Assembly: GCA_934045075.1 (NCBI GenBank)
Contig: OW203736.1
Span: 3,516,591 to 3,580,590 of the forward strand
Length of the DNA stretch: 64,000 bases
Source of the DNA: Yponomeuta sedellus
Lineage: Eukaryota; Arthropoda; Insecta; Lepidoptera; Yponomeutidae
Reading direction: 5' to 3'
Shown in pieces: positions 21,840 through 32,770 of the stretch. A program made the position numbers and the translations under genes. The notes beneath the pieces were generated by a model. The model was given only the letters and a program-made list of their open reading frames with translations. It was not told where the DNA came from and searched no databases. Each line of letters begins with the position of its first letter. Positions within the stretch are counted from its first letter, which is position 1.

Positions 21840-22540
21840 AGCCGATTAATCCAGTTTAACTAGTAGGAGTCGGCTACTCAATATACATCGAATTGTCGTA
21901 ATAATCTACATATTGTAGTTCTATCGAACAGCACCCACTATACTGCCCTACGTAGGGACTTCTAATGAGAGTCGTTGCTAATGAGAACACACTAGGGTAC
22001 CTATGTACAGCCTCGTACCGCTATCTACCATAATTGGATGGAAGGTCTTGAATTTCAAATGCTTGTTCCATATGTAGTAGTCGTCTCTGTGGTACCGTAA
22101 TATATAGATAGAGTAGTATTCATAGACAGTTCTGGAGGTTTCGTCTTCTTAGCGTTTGGTGACAATCCTAAATACACTGTTATAATTATGTAGATTTTAT
22201 TGGCCCAGAATTGGCCATCCGCACTACAGCATCTGTGGCATCTAGCCAAGTCCTGTCCAGTAGATGTGGACATTAAAAACGGACACACAGAGATGTGCTT
22301 CATAGTCTGAGGGTATATACTCCGTGACAGCAGTGGTTTCGCTTCTCACCCATAAGCCCTACCTCCCCATCTCCATAGGTTGTTTTAACGTCTGCCTACC
22401 TAAGTGCTGAGCCTCTAAAATGATTTCCAGCGTCTTGATTATGTAACTTTTCACGCATATATATATATATATATCTGTGTACAAAAGCCAAATATTTACT
22501 GAACTTTTTCGTACAATTATGTTACTTTTTTTTTATTTAT
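21840..22540. other. No recognisable feature; short (AT)n
   Basis: Unassigned intergenic DNA. A pure AT run of about 20 bp lies near 22456. Confidence 0.4.
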
Positions 22541-22829
22541 TTAACCCTTAAGTGCATAGTTTATCAAAATTGATAACAGACTTTTCTGTGCTCATACATA
22601 ATCTTAGAACGAATGTTTACTTAAAAAGTTTGTTTCTGAACGCTACCGAGACTGTCATTTTCTTGTCTGTGATTGGTTCACTCCATTACTTGCATTTGAT
22701 TGGTTAATAATTTAACATTTGTTGTTCGCGCGCTTTGGTGTATGCAATGTCAACTTCGACAAATTTTCATCCGAGTAAATCGTAACAAAAGAAAGTGAAT
22801 TTACGCCGTGAAAAATCCTTTTCCTGCTG

Positions 22830-23049
22830 GTAAGTATCTCTTTTTTGTGGGAATTCATTTATTTTGCTACAGGCTTTTATTTATCCTTACTATTTTCGGG
22901 CTTGAAGTTAGTTATCAAAAATGATAATTTATGCAGTGGCGGTATATTTTTTTCCCTCCTAAGAATTAATTTCATACTTTCTTTTTTGAAACAAATTTTG
23001 CTATTTTCTTGGTTTTGTGTTGGGTTTGCATGTGTATTTACGCTTTCAG
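22830..23049 (+). other. Probable 5'-UTR intron of the piggyBac transcript
   Basis: ctgctg|gtaagtatct is a strong donor. The pyrimidine-rich cgctttcag just before the start codon is a good acceptor. No ATG is seen in the leader before it, so splicing would only shorten the 5' UTR. This is inferred from motif quality alone. Confidence 0.4.
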
Positions 23050-23066
23050 GTCCTTATCAGTGAACT

Positions 23067-24926
23067 ATGGACGGCAACCGCATCGAAAAACTGCTGTTGC
23101 AACTAGAAAATGGAGAAATTTCAGAGGATGAGAGTGATATTGACGAAGATAGTTTAGACTATTACGAGAATGTAGGTAGCTTGCGAGCAGAGCTCGAAAA
23201 AGAAAGACAAGAAGAAGAAGAACTTAGGCGACAAAGTGGTGACGAAAAGACAAACGCAGACGATGAAATATACCCAGATCCCCCACTGATACTTGACGAT
23301 TTGCCAGAAAACCAGCCGAATTCCATCAACTACCCCGTGGCGCGGAATTTGGTTTGGAAAAAAAAGAACATGGCTATGGTGGATCAGGCTTTGGAATTTC
23401 AAGGAGTAAGCGAATACCCTCAACATATCCTGGATTTATCTACACCGTTCCAGTTCTTCTCGTACTTTTTCGAACAGAGTTTACTGGAATTGATTGTTGC
23501 CGAGTCCAACAAATATGCCATTCAAAAAAATCCAAATTTCTCCGATCCCATCACATTGCTGGAGCTACGAAAATATATTGGCATTTTGATTTATACTTCG
23601 GTGTATCATTATCCCAGTATAAGGTCTTATTGGACAAACAATGTGCGATTCCATCCAATAGCAGACACCATGACTGTCAATAGATTCGAAAAAATTCGCC
23701 AAGTGTTACATTTCAATGATAATGATGGTCATTTACTTCCTGAACATCCTAAGCATGATCGACTTCACAAAATACGACCAGTAGTAGACCACCTGAACCA
23801 GCGCTTTGTAACGGTCCCTTTTGAGCATCGCCTTTCAGTAGATGAGCAGATGTGCGCAACGAAAATAGCTCACTTTATGAAACAATATTTACCAAACAAA
23901 CCTCATAAATGGGGCTTCAAATTATATGTTCTGTGCTGCCTTATGGGCTTTGCGTACTCTTTCGAAATCTTTTCTGGCACACATGATCTCAAAAGGTTGC
24001 CTAATGAACCAGATCTGGGAGCAGTGTCAAACACAGTGGTGCGTTTACTTCGGCCTGTACCCAGGAATGTAAACCACATTGTTTATTTTGACAATTACTA
24101 TACAAACCTGGCTCTTTTTCACTATCTACACAAGGCAGGCATTTATTGCTTGGGCACAGTCCAGAGGACCAGATTGGGGAAAACATGCAAGTTACCAGAA
24201 AAGAAAGAAGTACTCAAGACATCTGTGCCAAGAGGTTCGTACGAAGAGAACGTGACTTCGTTTGAAGGTGTTGAATTTGCAGCTACAAGCTGGAAGGACA
24301 ATAAGCAGGTCTTGCTGCTTTCTACGTATGTAGGTGCAGAACCTGTGGGTGCTATCAACCGATACGACAAAAAGCTAAAAAAGAGCGTGTCTATATCTTG
24401 CCCCAAAGCAATACATGAGTATAATGCTCACATGGGAGGTGTAGACACTATGGATAGCTACCTAGGTAGATACAGAATACGGATGAAATCCAAGAAGTGG
24501 ACCAACAGGCTTTTTCAGCATATGCTAGATATGGCCGTTATCAATAGCTGGGTCTTGTACAAAAAAGTTTCAATGAAGAAAGGAACAAACCCGAAACATA
24601 TATTGAAACTTGCTGACTTTAGAACGGAGTTAGCTGACACTTTGTGCAAATATGGAGCCACATCTGAAAATAAAAGAGGCAGACCTAGTTTGAACAAAAC
24701 AGAAAATACGACAACACAAAAAAGACCTAAACTTGGTGCTCAAACATTACCTCCTGAAGATGTTCGCACTGACGGAGCTGGTCATGAAAAATCTTACGGC
24801 ACCAAAAGAAATCAATGTAAATACGCTAACTGCAAAAAACTAACCTCTGTCATGTGTGTAAAGTGTAAAATATCACTCTGTGATAATAGAAAAAATAACT
24901 GCTTCCAAGTTTTTCATACTAAGTAA
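23067..24926 (+). CDS. piggyBac transposase, intact, 619 aa
   Basis: A cut-and-paste transposase of the DDE_Tnp_1_7 family that would act on the TTAA-flanked ends of its own element. An acidic N-terminus (about 1-90) precedes the core: ELRKYIGILIY near 170, VDEQMCATKIAH with the first catalytic Asp near 258, YFDNYYTNL with the second near 340, and MGGVDTMDSYLGRYR with the last acidic position near 457, followed by KKWTNRLFQHMLDMA. The C-terminus has the family's Cys-rich finger (CKYANCKK... CVKCKISLCD) ending FHTK. Length is close to the roughly 594 aa of the founding member. There is no stop or frameshift, so recent activity is plausible. Confidence 0.95.
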   Translation: MDGNRIEKLLLQLENGEISEDESDIDEDSLDYYENVGSLRAELEKERQEEEELRRQSGDEKTNADDEIYPDPPLILDDLPENQPNSINYPVARNLVWKKKNMAMVDQALEFQGVSEYPQHILDLSTPFQFFSYFFEQSLLELIVAESNKYAIQKNPNFSDPITLLELRKYIGILIYTSVYHYPSIRSYWTNNVRFHPIADTMTVNRFEKIRQVLHFNDNDGHLLPEHPKHDRLHKIRPVVDHLNQRFVTVPFEHRLSVDEQMCATKIAHFMKQYLPNKPHKWGFKLYVLCCLMGFAYSFEIFSGTHDLKRLPNEPDLGAVSNTVVRLLRPVPRNVNHIVYFDNYYTNLALFHYLHKAGIYCLGTVQRTRLGKTCKLPEKKEVLKTSVPRGSYEENVTSFEGVEFAATSWKDNKQVLLLSTYVGAEPVGAINRYDKKLKKSVSISCPKAIHEYNAHMGGVDTMDSYLGRYRIRMKSKKWTNRLFQHMLDMAVINSWVLYKKVSMKKGTNPKHILKLADFRTELADTLCKYGATSENKRGRPSLNKTENTTTQKRPKLGAQTLPPEDVRTDGAGHEKSYGTKRNQCKYANCKKLTSVMCVKCKISLCDNRKNNCFQVFHTK

Positions 24927-25112
24927 ATTTGTTTACTATTTGTGATACTAATGCATAGTTTATCAAAAATGATAATTACTTTTATTAATAAATAATATAA
25001 ATTAAAATACATATACGATTTTTTTAATTATTTTTCCCGTATTTCATAAATATTTAACTATCTCGTAAATTTTTTTTACATAAAAATAAAAAATCATGCA
25101 CCTAAGGGTTAA

Positions 25113-25534
25113 GGCACATAAGTGTAGTAAAATTAAACAAATCAAAATCACAAAAACCTGGGAGGTTTATGCGTGATTTTCGGAGTACACTCTATACAAT
25201 ACACAACAGTTTATATTATATAATATGGTAATAAACATTAACTTCATTAACTTAATCCCGGATTCACTTACTTGCTTAAGTAAGCCCAGATTCACTTACT
25301 TCTTAATAAACAGGTACTTCACCTGTTTATTTGTTAGGTTCAAAATGAATTATCTGAAGAAGAACCCAACAAAGAAACTCTACATAAACGCGTATTCAAA
25401 ATCAAGACTTCGTCATTTGTCGCGTATCTTGTTTGTATCGCAGGAAAATCTCTCAGAATCGTTTGTAGGAAAATTACAAAGGGGCGGATTCCCTGAAGTC
25501 CACTTTATGCCGCCGGCTGATATCGGAAATGGGC
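25113..25534. other. No recognisable feature
   Basis: AT-rich. A partial direct repeat of ggattcacttacttgctt-like and gattcacttacttctta sequence lies at 25260-25300. No gene seen. Confidence 0.4.
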
Positions 25535-26252
25535 GACAAAGGACGCTAAGCCGCAGGACGAACAAAGCCCACAATAGACGGCTCCCGGGCTCTCACACAA
25601 TCACAAAGACAGGCTGCCGGCGTTGTGTACGCGTGTGTACCTCGAGATGGGATAGAATGACCCAGAAGAACCGTCAGGCTGCCGGCGTTTTGTCCGCGTA
25701 TGCACCACGGGATGGAAATAATAAGACAAAGAACTGTCCCATCTAAGCCGCAAGATAAATAAAGCCCACAAGAGACGACCACGAGATGGGATAGAATGAG
25801 TCAGAAGAAATGTTTATTTTGTTTCTGTGATGTGTCTTGTTATTATAATGTCTTTCTTTCTTTTTTTTACCAGCTAAAACGCAGGACAAACAAAGCTCAC
25901 ATTAGACGACTCCTTGGAACAATCACAAGACTGACTGTCGGCGTTGTGTACTCGTGTATCACTAGATGGCATAGAATGAGCCACAACTATCCCAGCTAAC
26001 CTCCTGAGCTAACACACAATTACAAACACAGGCTGCCGGCGTTGTGGACGCGTGTGTACCACGAGATGGAAAGAATGAGCAAGAAGAACAGTACCTGCTG
26101 GGCCACAGGACGAACAAAGGCCACAATAGACGGCTCCTTCAAACAATCACAAGGCTGACTGCCGGCGTTTGTACTCGTGTACCACGAGATGGGATAGAAT
26201 GAGCCAGAAGGACTGTCTCAGTTAAGCCGCAGGATGAAAAAAGCCCACAATA
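25535..26252. repeat. Degenerate tandem array, about five units
   Basis: The head gccgcaggacgaacaaagcc recurs with changes at about 25548, 25744, 25874, 26096 and 26221. The tail cgagatgggatagaatga recurs at 25645, 25783, 25963, 26067 and 26187, with gccggcgttgtgtac between. Unit length varies because blocks are lost from some units. Confidence 0.8.
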
Positions 26253-26382
26253 GGCCATTTCATTAAAAAGTAAACATCTATAACCAATTTAAGCCTACAA
26301 CACACTGACAGTAGAAGCCCAGAAAATGTATATGGGTCGCGCAAGTTTATGTCAGATTTCATACTTCCGAAGTAAACCATAA

Positions 26383-26766
26383 TACTGCGAAAATTCGAGT
26401 GATTTTTGAATACGAGTTCCGACGCGGAACTAACGCGGCAGAAACAGCCCGCAATATCAATGCTGCGTTTGGAGAGGGGTCTACTAATGCCGTTAAACCA
26501 TGCGCTAATTCCTAGGTAGTTTGACTACGATCGGCTTCCACTATCTCTCTTAATTCATCGTTATTCACCTGTGTGGGCGGTCTTCCTCGTGGCTCGTTCT
26601 TTAAGTCGAAATTTCCATCACGAAAGCGTTTAAACCAAAATCGCACGGTGCGTTCATTAGTAGACCCCTCTCCAAACGCAGCATTGATATTGCGGGCTGT
26701 TTCTGCCGCGTTAGTTCCGCGTCGGAACTCGTATTCAAAAATCACTCGAATTTTCGCAGTATCCAT
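26383..26766 (-). pseudogene. mariner transposase N-terminus in a fold-back
   Basis: From the ATG at 26766 the minus strand reads MDTAKIRVIFEYEFRRG, then NAAETARNINAAFGEG and RTVRFWFKRFRDGNFDL with GRPP, the helix-turn-helix of mariner (Mos1-type) transposases, which binds the transposon ends. It stops after about 84 codons with no catalytic domain. The segment 26655-26761 is repeated in inverted orientation at 26383-26489 with all 107 positions identical. Confidence 0.8.
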
Positions 26767-26889
26767 CTTTCTTGTCTAAATTGAATAACAAAAACAATTG
26801 AAAGTCGATATTCAAATGTTTCACATTTTTAAAAAAAAGAACATCATAGAAACCATTTCAAAAAAGTTTCATTCGAAAACCTCAAACCA

Positions 26890-27380
26890 TGAAGATTCTA
26901 TGTCAATTCAAAGAACCTATTGCAATAAAACGGCAATTTCATATTTCAACCCCTATTATTAAGACTTATTACGACTAAAACTTAAACTCCTGGTGGATGC
27001 TCCGTCGGAGAACCTAACAGAATTTATTGAAAGTTTAATTGAAACACGCCGTCCTGTTCCAATAAGAGGAAAAACTTGATTCTACATTATCAACTGGCGA
27101 TCCTTAGCCTGATGCTAATAGTTTGAAGAGTTAAGCTACTGGAATGAAAATAGGGACGCCGCCTGCTAGGAAACCTTTAACAGCTTTCTAATTGGATTAC
27201 GTCCGTCCTTCCCGGAAAATTCCTCATCTGACACAATCCGGATCACTGGAAGTTGAAACAGAAAACGGCGGAAACATTTTCTTTGGCGCGATAATTAACT
27301 GAAGACCAGAAAAAATCATGTTGAAAACTATTACAGACACCATTTTGCGGCGGAACGAATTTAACCAAAGGTTCTTTTGT
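26890..27380. other. No recognisable feature
   Basis: Unassigned sequence. Short frames only, no repeat family recognised. Confidence 0.4.
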
Positions 27381-27384
27381 CCGA

Positions 27385-27545
27385 TCCCAAGCGAGTGACC
27401 CAGGTTCGATCCCCGTGCGGGCATGTACCATGACTTTGTTTAATTACGAAATTAATTATATTTGCGAATTTCTAGCCGCAATAACTCACGCTAAATGTGA
27501 AGGAAAACATCGTGAGCAAACCCGCGGCTTGGTGGGCTCCGCACG
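27385..27545 (+). repeat. Family F SINE fragment
   Basis: B-box-like caggttcgatccccgtgcgg, then catgtaccatgactttg and gaaggaaaacatcgtgagca, the family F order. Confidence 0.6.
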
Positions 27546-27713
27546 TATTGGCTAGTCTTTCCAGTGGGCTAGGCCGACTAAGGTGTCAGGATGGTATAGG
27601 TGCTGGACAAGCCTGCACGGTGTAAAATGTCCCAGGCACTACAGCATCCGAGTCAGCACTCATCTAGTGTGAGTGAAGATACCACTGGACGCTGCATAAA
27701 TCATCTCATTATG

Positions 27714-27744
27714 CCGGCGCCAGACAGAAGTTCAAACAAGTGAT
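27714..27744. repeat. Solo Harbinger-type MITE terminus
   Basis: tgccggcgccagacagaagt and the following ttcaaacaagt equal one 30-bp TIR of the complete element at 59254-59369. The partner end is missing. Confidence 0.7.
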
Positions 27745-28252
27745 GATCACTCTATGATCAAATAATCACGATTACAAACTACATCAAGTAATCAGAATAA
27801 GTAGTTAAACATTTTGATTAGTAAATGCAAATTGTAGTTGCAATCACGATTACAAGATTACTTTTTATAACTACATTTTAAAATAAACTTGCGTATAAAA
27901 AAACAGGCGTGGCTGGCGTGTCGTTCATGTATCGACTTGTCGTTTGCTACGTAGGTAGTTAGAGCCCACTATCTACTACCTGCATGTCGGGTAGTGTATT
28001 TACATGTGTCCGACAGTGTGTACATCCGTTCGCTACTATTGTGCGAACGAACGGAAATATAAGTTTTTACAAGTAAGCTAATCAGTAATCATAAGTAATT
28101 TGATTACAGCAATTACAGCAATCAAATTAACAACTACTTAAGGGAATTTGATTACAGTAGTTAACTACATATAACCATAACTACATGTAGTTAACTACTT
28201 TTAATCGCAGTTAGTAAGCTGATTACAAAAAAGTAGTTAACTACGCCCAACA
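27745..28252. mobile_element. hAT-like MITE, right end retained
   Basis: Ends gttaactacgcccaacactg, a CAACACTG-type terminus typical of hAT elements. The body carries many gattac/gtaatc and tagttaacta motifs. No matching left end was found, so the left half is probably lost. Confidence 0.45.
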
Positions 28253-28253
28253 C

Positions 28254-28400
28254 TGCCACGTGCCCACCGGGGATTGGAAATTTTAAGCGCTGAGGAAATA
28301 CCTACCACGTTCAAATGAACACTTCAGACACTCAGGTTTCTTCTCGAAGTTTTCCTTCACCGTTAGCGAGTGGCACTGCTACTAAAACTTTACAATTCAA
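28254..28400 (-). repeat. Family F SINE fragment
   Basis: acgtgcccaccggggattgg then cttcagacactcaggtttct and gttttccttcaccgttagcg. Confidence 0.65.
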
Positions 28401-28719
28401 TACATAGTTATATGTAACGGCTTTCAAACACGTGTAACCCAGTTCTAAGTAAATACAAATCACGTAAAACAAGAACGAAAGGAAAGAATAGTGTTAAGCA
28501 CCGTATGGTGCCTTTTCTGTTTTAATAATAAATAATTTATTTATAAATCCTGTGTTTATTAGATAATATTTTACAAGAGACAATTAATACTAGATAAAAC
28601 AGAAAACTAAATTTAAAAACTGACATAAGCAAAAAAGACAATATGTACAAAAAGTCAAAATAAAACAATAAAAATAAGCTTCGCCAAAAAATAGCAATAA
28701 ACTTTGATATTGATATCAA

Positions 28720-28815
28720 CCCTATGTATGTCCCCACTGCTGGTGCTCGGATCTCTTCCTGCATTACAGGAAGGTTAGCCCTTGCTCCCCCACGGGGGCC
28801 AAATCCGGATTGGTA
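28720..28815 (-). repeat. Family E SINE 3' fragment
   Basis: tatgtatgtccccactgctg to cccacgggggccaaatccgg only. Confidence 0.7.
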
Positions 28816-29820
28816 ATACACTTTATTAAACAACATTATAACAAAAGATTACACGCAGTAGGTACATAATCAAATTAATAATCTCTATAGCACATTTGCT
28901 CAAAAGGGTCTCTCGTTTCACCAATTTCAATATCGTATTGTACTCCTATCTCATTACGTACCTACTTGTGCGTTGTTGTAATGTAAAACGCACGAGTTTC
29001 TTTTTAATAAGGTAAAACGTAAAACAGACGGTTTATCATGATGCTCCGTCTAAAACGGAGGCTACTTTTTTAAATCTTAACAAAGAGTTTTTATGTCAGA
29101 AAATTGGTTAACAGTTTATGAACAGAATTAACTTTGGGAGATAATAATCAATTTTACAAACTGTTCAAATTTTTCTAACTGCTTTAACAAGAAAAACCGG
29201 TTTCGGTTGCGGCACCCACCCCAAGTTACTAATACTGCTATAACTTTTCTAATTTAGGACTGATTTTAGTTCTGTAAAAAGCTTTCTTATCTTGAATTAT
29301 GTAAACTATAGTTATCTAAAAAGCTACGAAACACTTAGCAAAAAGCAGTTAGTTGTTTATAAGAATGTTGAGAAATTTCGGAAAAAGAATTTTCGTAAAT
29401 TCCTCATATGTACGAGTACATATCTAATAAGGTCTAGTGAAGAATAGTAAAATAAACATATTAGAACTGTTTACACTCGTTTTTTCCAATATTTCTTCAA
29501 AATACATTAAAAAAGTAGCTTCTTTCTTTAAAGGGGTGAAAACTCCAACCAAAATTATCTGGTTGACGACATAGTTCAACTCTTAAAAAACCTTCGCAAA
29601 TCCTTCAACATGCTAGAGGCATCGCGATTTAAAACCGCCCACCATTAAGCTACGCAATGGTCATGTTTTTATTGCCACCCTGTAGATGTTTATCGCCTAG
29701 GCAACCGTTGCTAGGGAGGAAGTAATAAAATGGGAAGGCGGCGTATCACTGGTTATGCAAAAAATATTTTCATCTAGTGGGTAGGTGTTTTATATATACC
29801 ATAACTTGGCCTTGTTATGT
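28816..29820. other. No recognisable feature
   Basis: AT-rich, repeat-poor by eye. cctaggcaaccgttgctagg near 29696 is an imperfect palindrome. Confidence 0.4.
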
Positions 29821-30122
29821 AACACTAGATGATGCCCGCGAATTCGTCAGCGCATGATTAATATTTCGAGCAGCTTATATTAGCGTGGCGTAAAAAAAAA
29901 AAAAATATTATGACATTAAAATTACTACATAACATATTTTTGGGTTGCATTTGAAAAATATCACACAATACTTTTCTTAATTGTAGCCTATGTGTTATTC
30001 TGATGTATAAGCTATATACATAACTGTAAAGTTTCATTAAAATTATTCAATAATTTTTACGTGAAAGAATAACAAACTACCATCCATACTTACAAACTTT
30101 CGCGTTTATAATATTAGTAATT
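29820..30122 (-). repeat. Family I dispersed repeat
   Basis: Ends with aaactttcgcgtttataata and starts with a gatgatgcccgcgaattcgt piece, the edges of the I family on the minus strand. Confidence 0.5.
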
Positions 30123-30206
30123 GTCCACAACTTCGTTTGCGTGGTTTTTATATATTATGTAATAACAACTTCCAAACTACGCGTTTATAGTGCACATGGG
30201 ATAAAT

Positions 30207-30640
30207 AGATATATAGTCTGGCACGGATAGCCAGAGGTTGCGGGTTCGAATCCCGGCATGGGTGGATTTTTTGGCCTCTAAATAGGTTTTTAAAATTGTC
30301 CTTAGCACGGGTTAGTGCATTAAAAATAAAAATAGTATAATCACGTGGGTACAGTGATATCATTCCGATGTAAAAACCTAACTGCAAAGTAGGTAGTCGG
30401 GGCTGTAAGTGATGCAATTTACTTAAGCCAGATGTCGCTGCTTGTACGTAATACAGAGAATAGTGTAAAGAGGTTCGAAATGTCACTGATGCCGGTGAGT
30501 CGCCCATTAGCTCAGTTGGAAAGAGCGCTGGCACGAATAGCCAGAGGTCGCGGCTTCAAATCCCGGCATGGGTGGAATTTTTTGCCTCTAAATAGGTTTT
30601 TAAAATTGTCCTTAGCACGGGTTAGTGCATTAAAAATAGT
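30207..30640 (+). repeat. Family A tandem dimer
   Basis: Order: partial tRNA-like (from 30214), terminal block (30265-30325), body (30326-30500), tRNA-like (30504-30575), terminal block (30576-30640). The block-to-body junction is the same as in the copies at 339 and 15757. Confidence 0.8.
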
Positions 30641-30787
30641 ATAGTATAGAGCATACTTCATTGCACAACCTGAAAAGGAATACAACCAAAATTTATTAAA
30701 TGTAAGTAATGTTATACTTGTCTTATTACTAAAAGCAATAATAATACTACCTGCTTTACACAAAAGAATGCTTTTATTTAGAGCTAG

Positions 30788-30999
30788 CCTCCTAAGCCCT
30801 GACGTCCTAGAAATAGGACATCGACAATAACTTTCTTAATTTACACCCTTTTTTATATTAAGTAGGAAGTCCGGAAAACTAACTGTTCCAGGTCCAATAT
30901 TTTCGTCATAATTTGTTGGACAACACGAAGAAAAAGTTTTTCAAAATCTACGTAGTTTTAGACGACTTGAAGTAACTGTTACGTCCAGGGCTTAGGAGG
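30788..30999. mobile_element. MITE with 14-bp TIRs
   Basis: cctcctaagccctg at 30788-30801 and its exact reverse complement at 30986-30999. The interior (gtccaatattttcgtcata...) is shared with the copy at 59491-59695. Confidence 0.7.
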
Positions 31000-31339
31000 T
31001 TAGAATGCTTTGCCAACAAACTGTTTTGCAGTCTGGCAACTATTTCTTTAATTATATGATTTATATATCTTGAATAAATAAACGTAAATATTGAAGTACA
31101 TAATTGTACTATATTTTTATATAATTTCTGTTATACGATAGTATATTCTTTATTGTCACATTATCTGTTTACGATAAATAATATTCGTTCTATTAATTGA
31201 AGAAAATCCTGAGTGACGTCAATCCTCCCCCTAAATTCGTATATTTTGACGGCCAACCCTATGATGCGCGAATCTCGACACCTACTTGGGTGGTATTTTT
31301 AGCTTTGCAGTGACGTACCGTCGATATTTTTCTACGCAA

Positions 31340-32090
31340 CCTCTAAACGTCCCACTGCAGGGCACAGGCCTCCACTCAGAGAAAGAGTACGAGCTTAATT
31401 ACCACGCGTGCCCTCCGCGGATTCATAATTTCAGGCGCTGAGCTATTTAAACACCTCAGAGAAACACCTTAGTGCGAGTTTGACAGATCCAATCGAATAA
31501 CTTTACTACCGCGTTAATCGAGCATTGAGTAGTGAGTATGAGTAAGTTAACCGTTCGAACTGGCAAAACGCTGTCACAGTACAACTCGCACTCGCGTTTA
31601 TTCGTGTTTTGGCTGGTAAACGTGTTCACTTCTCAACGTAAACCATTACAACTCGCACTCAGCAATTTTAATTTCCATACTTGTCGCCAGGTGGCGCTTC
31701 CTCGATGCCATAGAAATATAAGTTTGGAACGTTTTATAACTTTTATAATTAATAAATAAACTCTGGAACGACTTCAGGTGTGATTTTATTTGTAGATTTA
31801 TAGTAACTTTAAAACAGAAAACTGGATAAAAACGGAGAAGCAGGTAAAAAGTCAGATCTGGTCAAAGGGTAAAGTAGTAGTGGATGAAAAATGAGGGAAA
31901 TCGAAGAATGAGTGACATACATAATTTAAATATTTGAAAATGATAGATGGAAAAAGAAATAAAAATGGTGTAAAGAGGTTTGCACCGTCACAAGTTTGCG
32001 TTAACGCGATCGAGTAGTTAAAAAACTCGCACTAAGCACTCTGACCCTCAGATTACCTCACGATGTTTTCCTTCCCAATTAACGTGTGAT
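31340..32090 (-). repeat. Family F SINE split by a MITE
   Basis: acgtcccactgcagggcaca to aacacctcagag (31345-31461) and the rest, cctcacgatgttttccttcc, at 32055. The parts are separated by the element at 31468-32036. Confidence 0.65.
31468..32036. mobile_element. MITE with 14-bp TIRs nested in family F
   Basis: cttagtgcgagttt at 31468-31481 and its reverse complement at 32023-32036. Extra aactcgcact motifs occur inside at about 31583 and 31650. Short frames in it have no recognisable domain. Confidence 0.6.
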
Positions 32091-32310
32091 ATGGTCCTGA
32101 GAAGGTCCGTTGTTATTCATCGCGCTTTAGGTTTTGGAACAGCTCGTTTGGCTTTTGATCGCTACTCACAGGAGGGGCCGCGCGGTGGCGCGGTTTTGGG
32201 AGCGAGATGTCAGGAGGGCGGCGCTTTCGACACGAAAGAAGAAGAAGAACGTGTGGAATTGCTACCATATTTTCACAAATGTACCTACCTACGCAACTTC
32301 GAAACTATTT

Positions 32311-32489
32311 GTAGACTTTTAGTCCGGATCTACTTACGGGTGTTGTCATATCGGAAGAGTCCGACCAGGTTTCGCTCCGATTCGCAGAGCTTAATCATGG
32401 TGGGAAGAGACTGAGCTCGCGTCGTCGGTTGCTCGTCTCACACTACGGGCAATCTACAGCTTGTGCTTACGAAAGTTTTAGTTCAAAAA
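32311..32489 (+). mobile_element. Family D element, longest copy
   Basis: 179 bp from gtagacttttagtccggatc to ttagttcaaaaa, flanked by ttcgaaactattt (32298-32310) and ttcgaagctattt (32490-32502), a 13-bp target duplication with one mismatch. An A-rich end plus this duplication indicate retroposition. The head is not tRNA-like, although ggtttcgctcc is close to a Pol III B box. Confidence 0.7.
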
Positions 32490-32770
32490 TTCGAAGCTAT
32501 TTGTCGATATTACTGCCCATAAAATATAATATGTCGATACAATTCCTCGCCCGCCACAGCCCAACAGGCTCACACGCCAAGACAGCTCATTCCGGATCAC
32601 TGAACCGCAATGGTCTCGGAGCGGGTTGCCAGATGCTTAATGTGAAATATCTGAACTACACATTAAAATGTCGGAAATTTGAGGTTGTCTCTGCCTGCAA
32701 ATTTTAAATAATTTTAAATGTCATTAATAAAAATTTAATAATTTTTATAAATCATAACTTTGAGCTTTAA

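Larger units (their letters stand above)
22541..25112 (+). mobile_element. Complete piggyBac-family transposon
   Basis: Bounded by TTAA at 22541-22544 and 25109-25112, the piggyBac target. The inner ends CCCTTAAGTGCAT (left) and CCCTTAGGTGCAT (right, reverse complement) match at 12 of 13 positions. It carries one intact transposase, a likely 5'-UTR intron and an AATAAA at 24987-24992. Palindromic TTATCAAAAATGATAA-type motifs sit near both ends. Everything needed for an autonomous element appears present. Confidence 0.92.

Noticed and set aside
25225..25746. 173-codon frame right of piggyBac
   Set aside because: Its second half is translated tandem-repeat units and the first half is AT-rich flank, with no domain.
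25535..26252. CRISPR-like array
   Set aside because: The units are long, diverged and unevenly spaced in an animal genome. It is a degenerate tandem repeat.
30148..30534. 128-codon minus-strand frame
   Set aside because: It is read through the family A tandem dimer.
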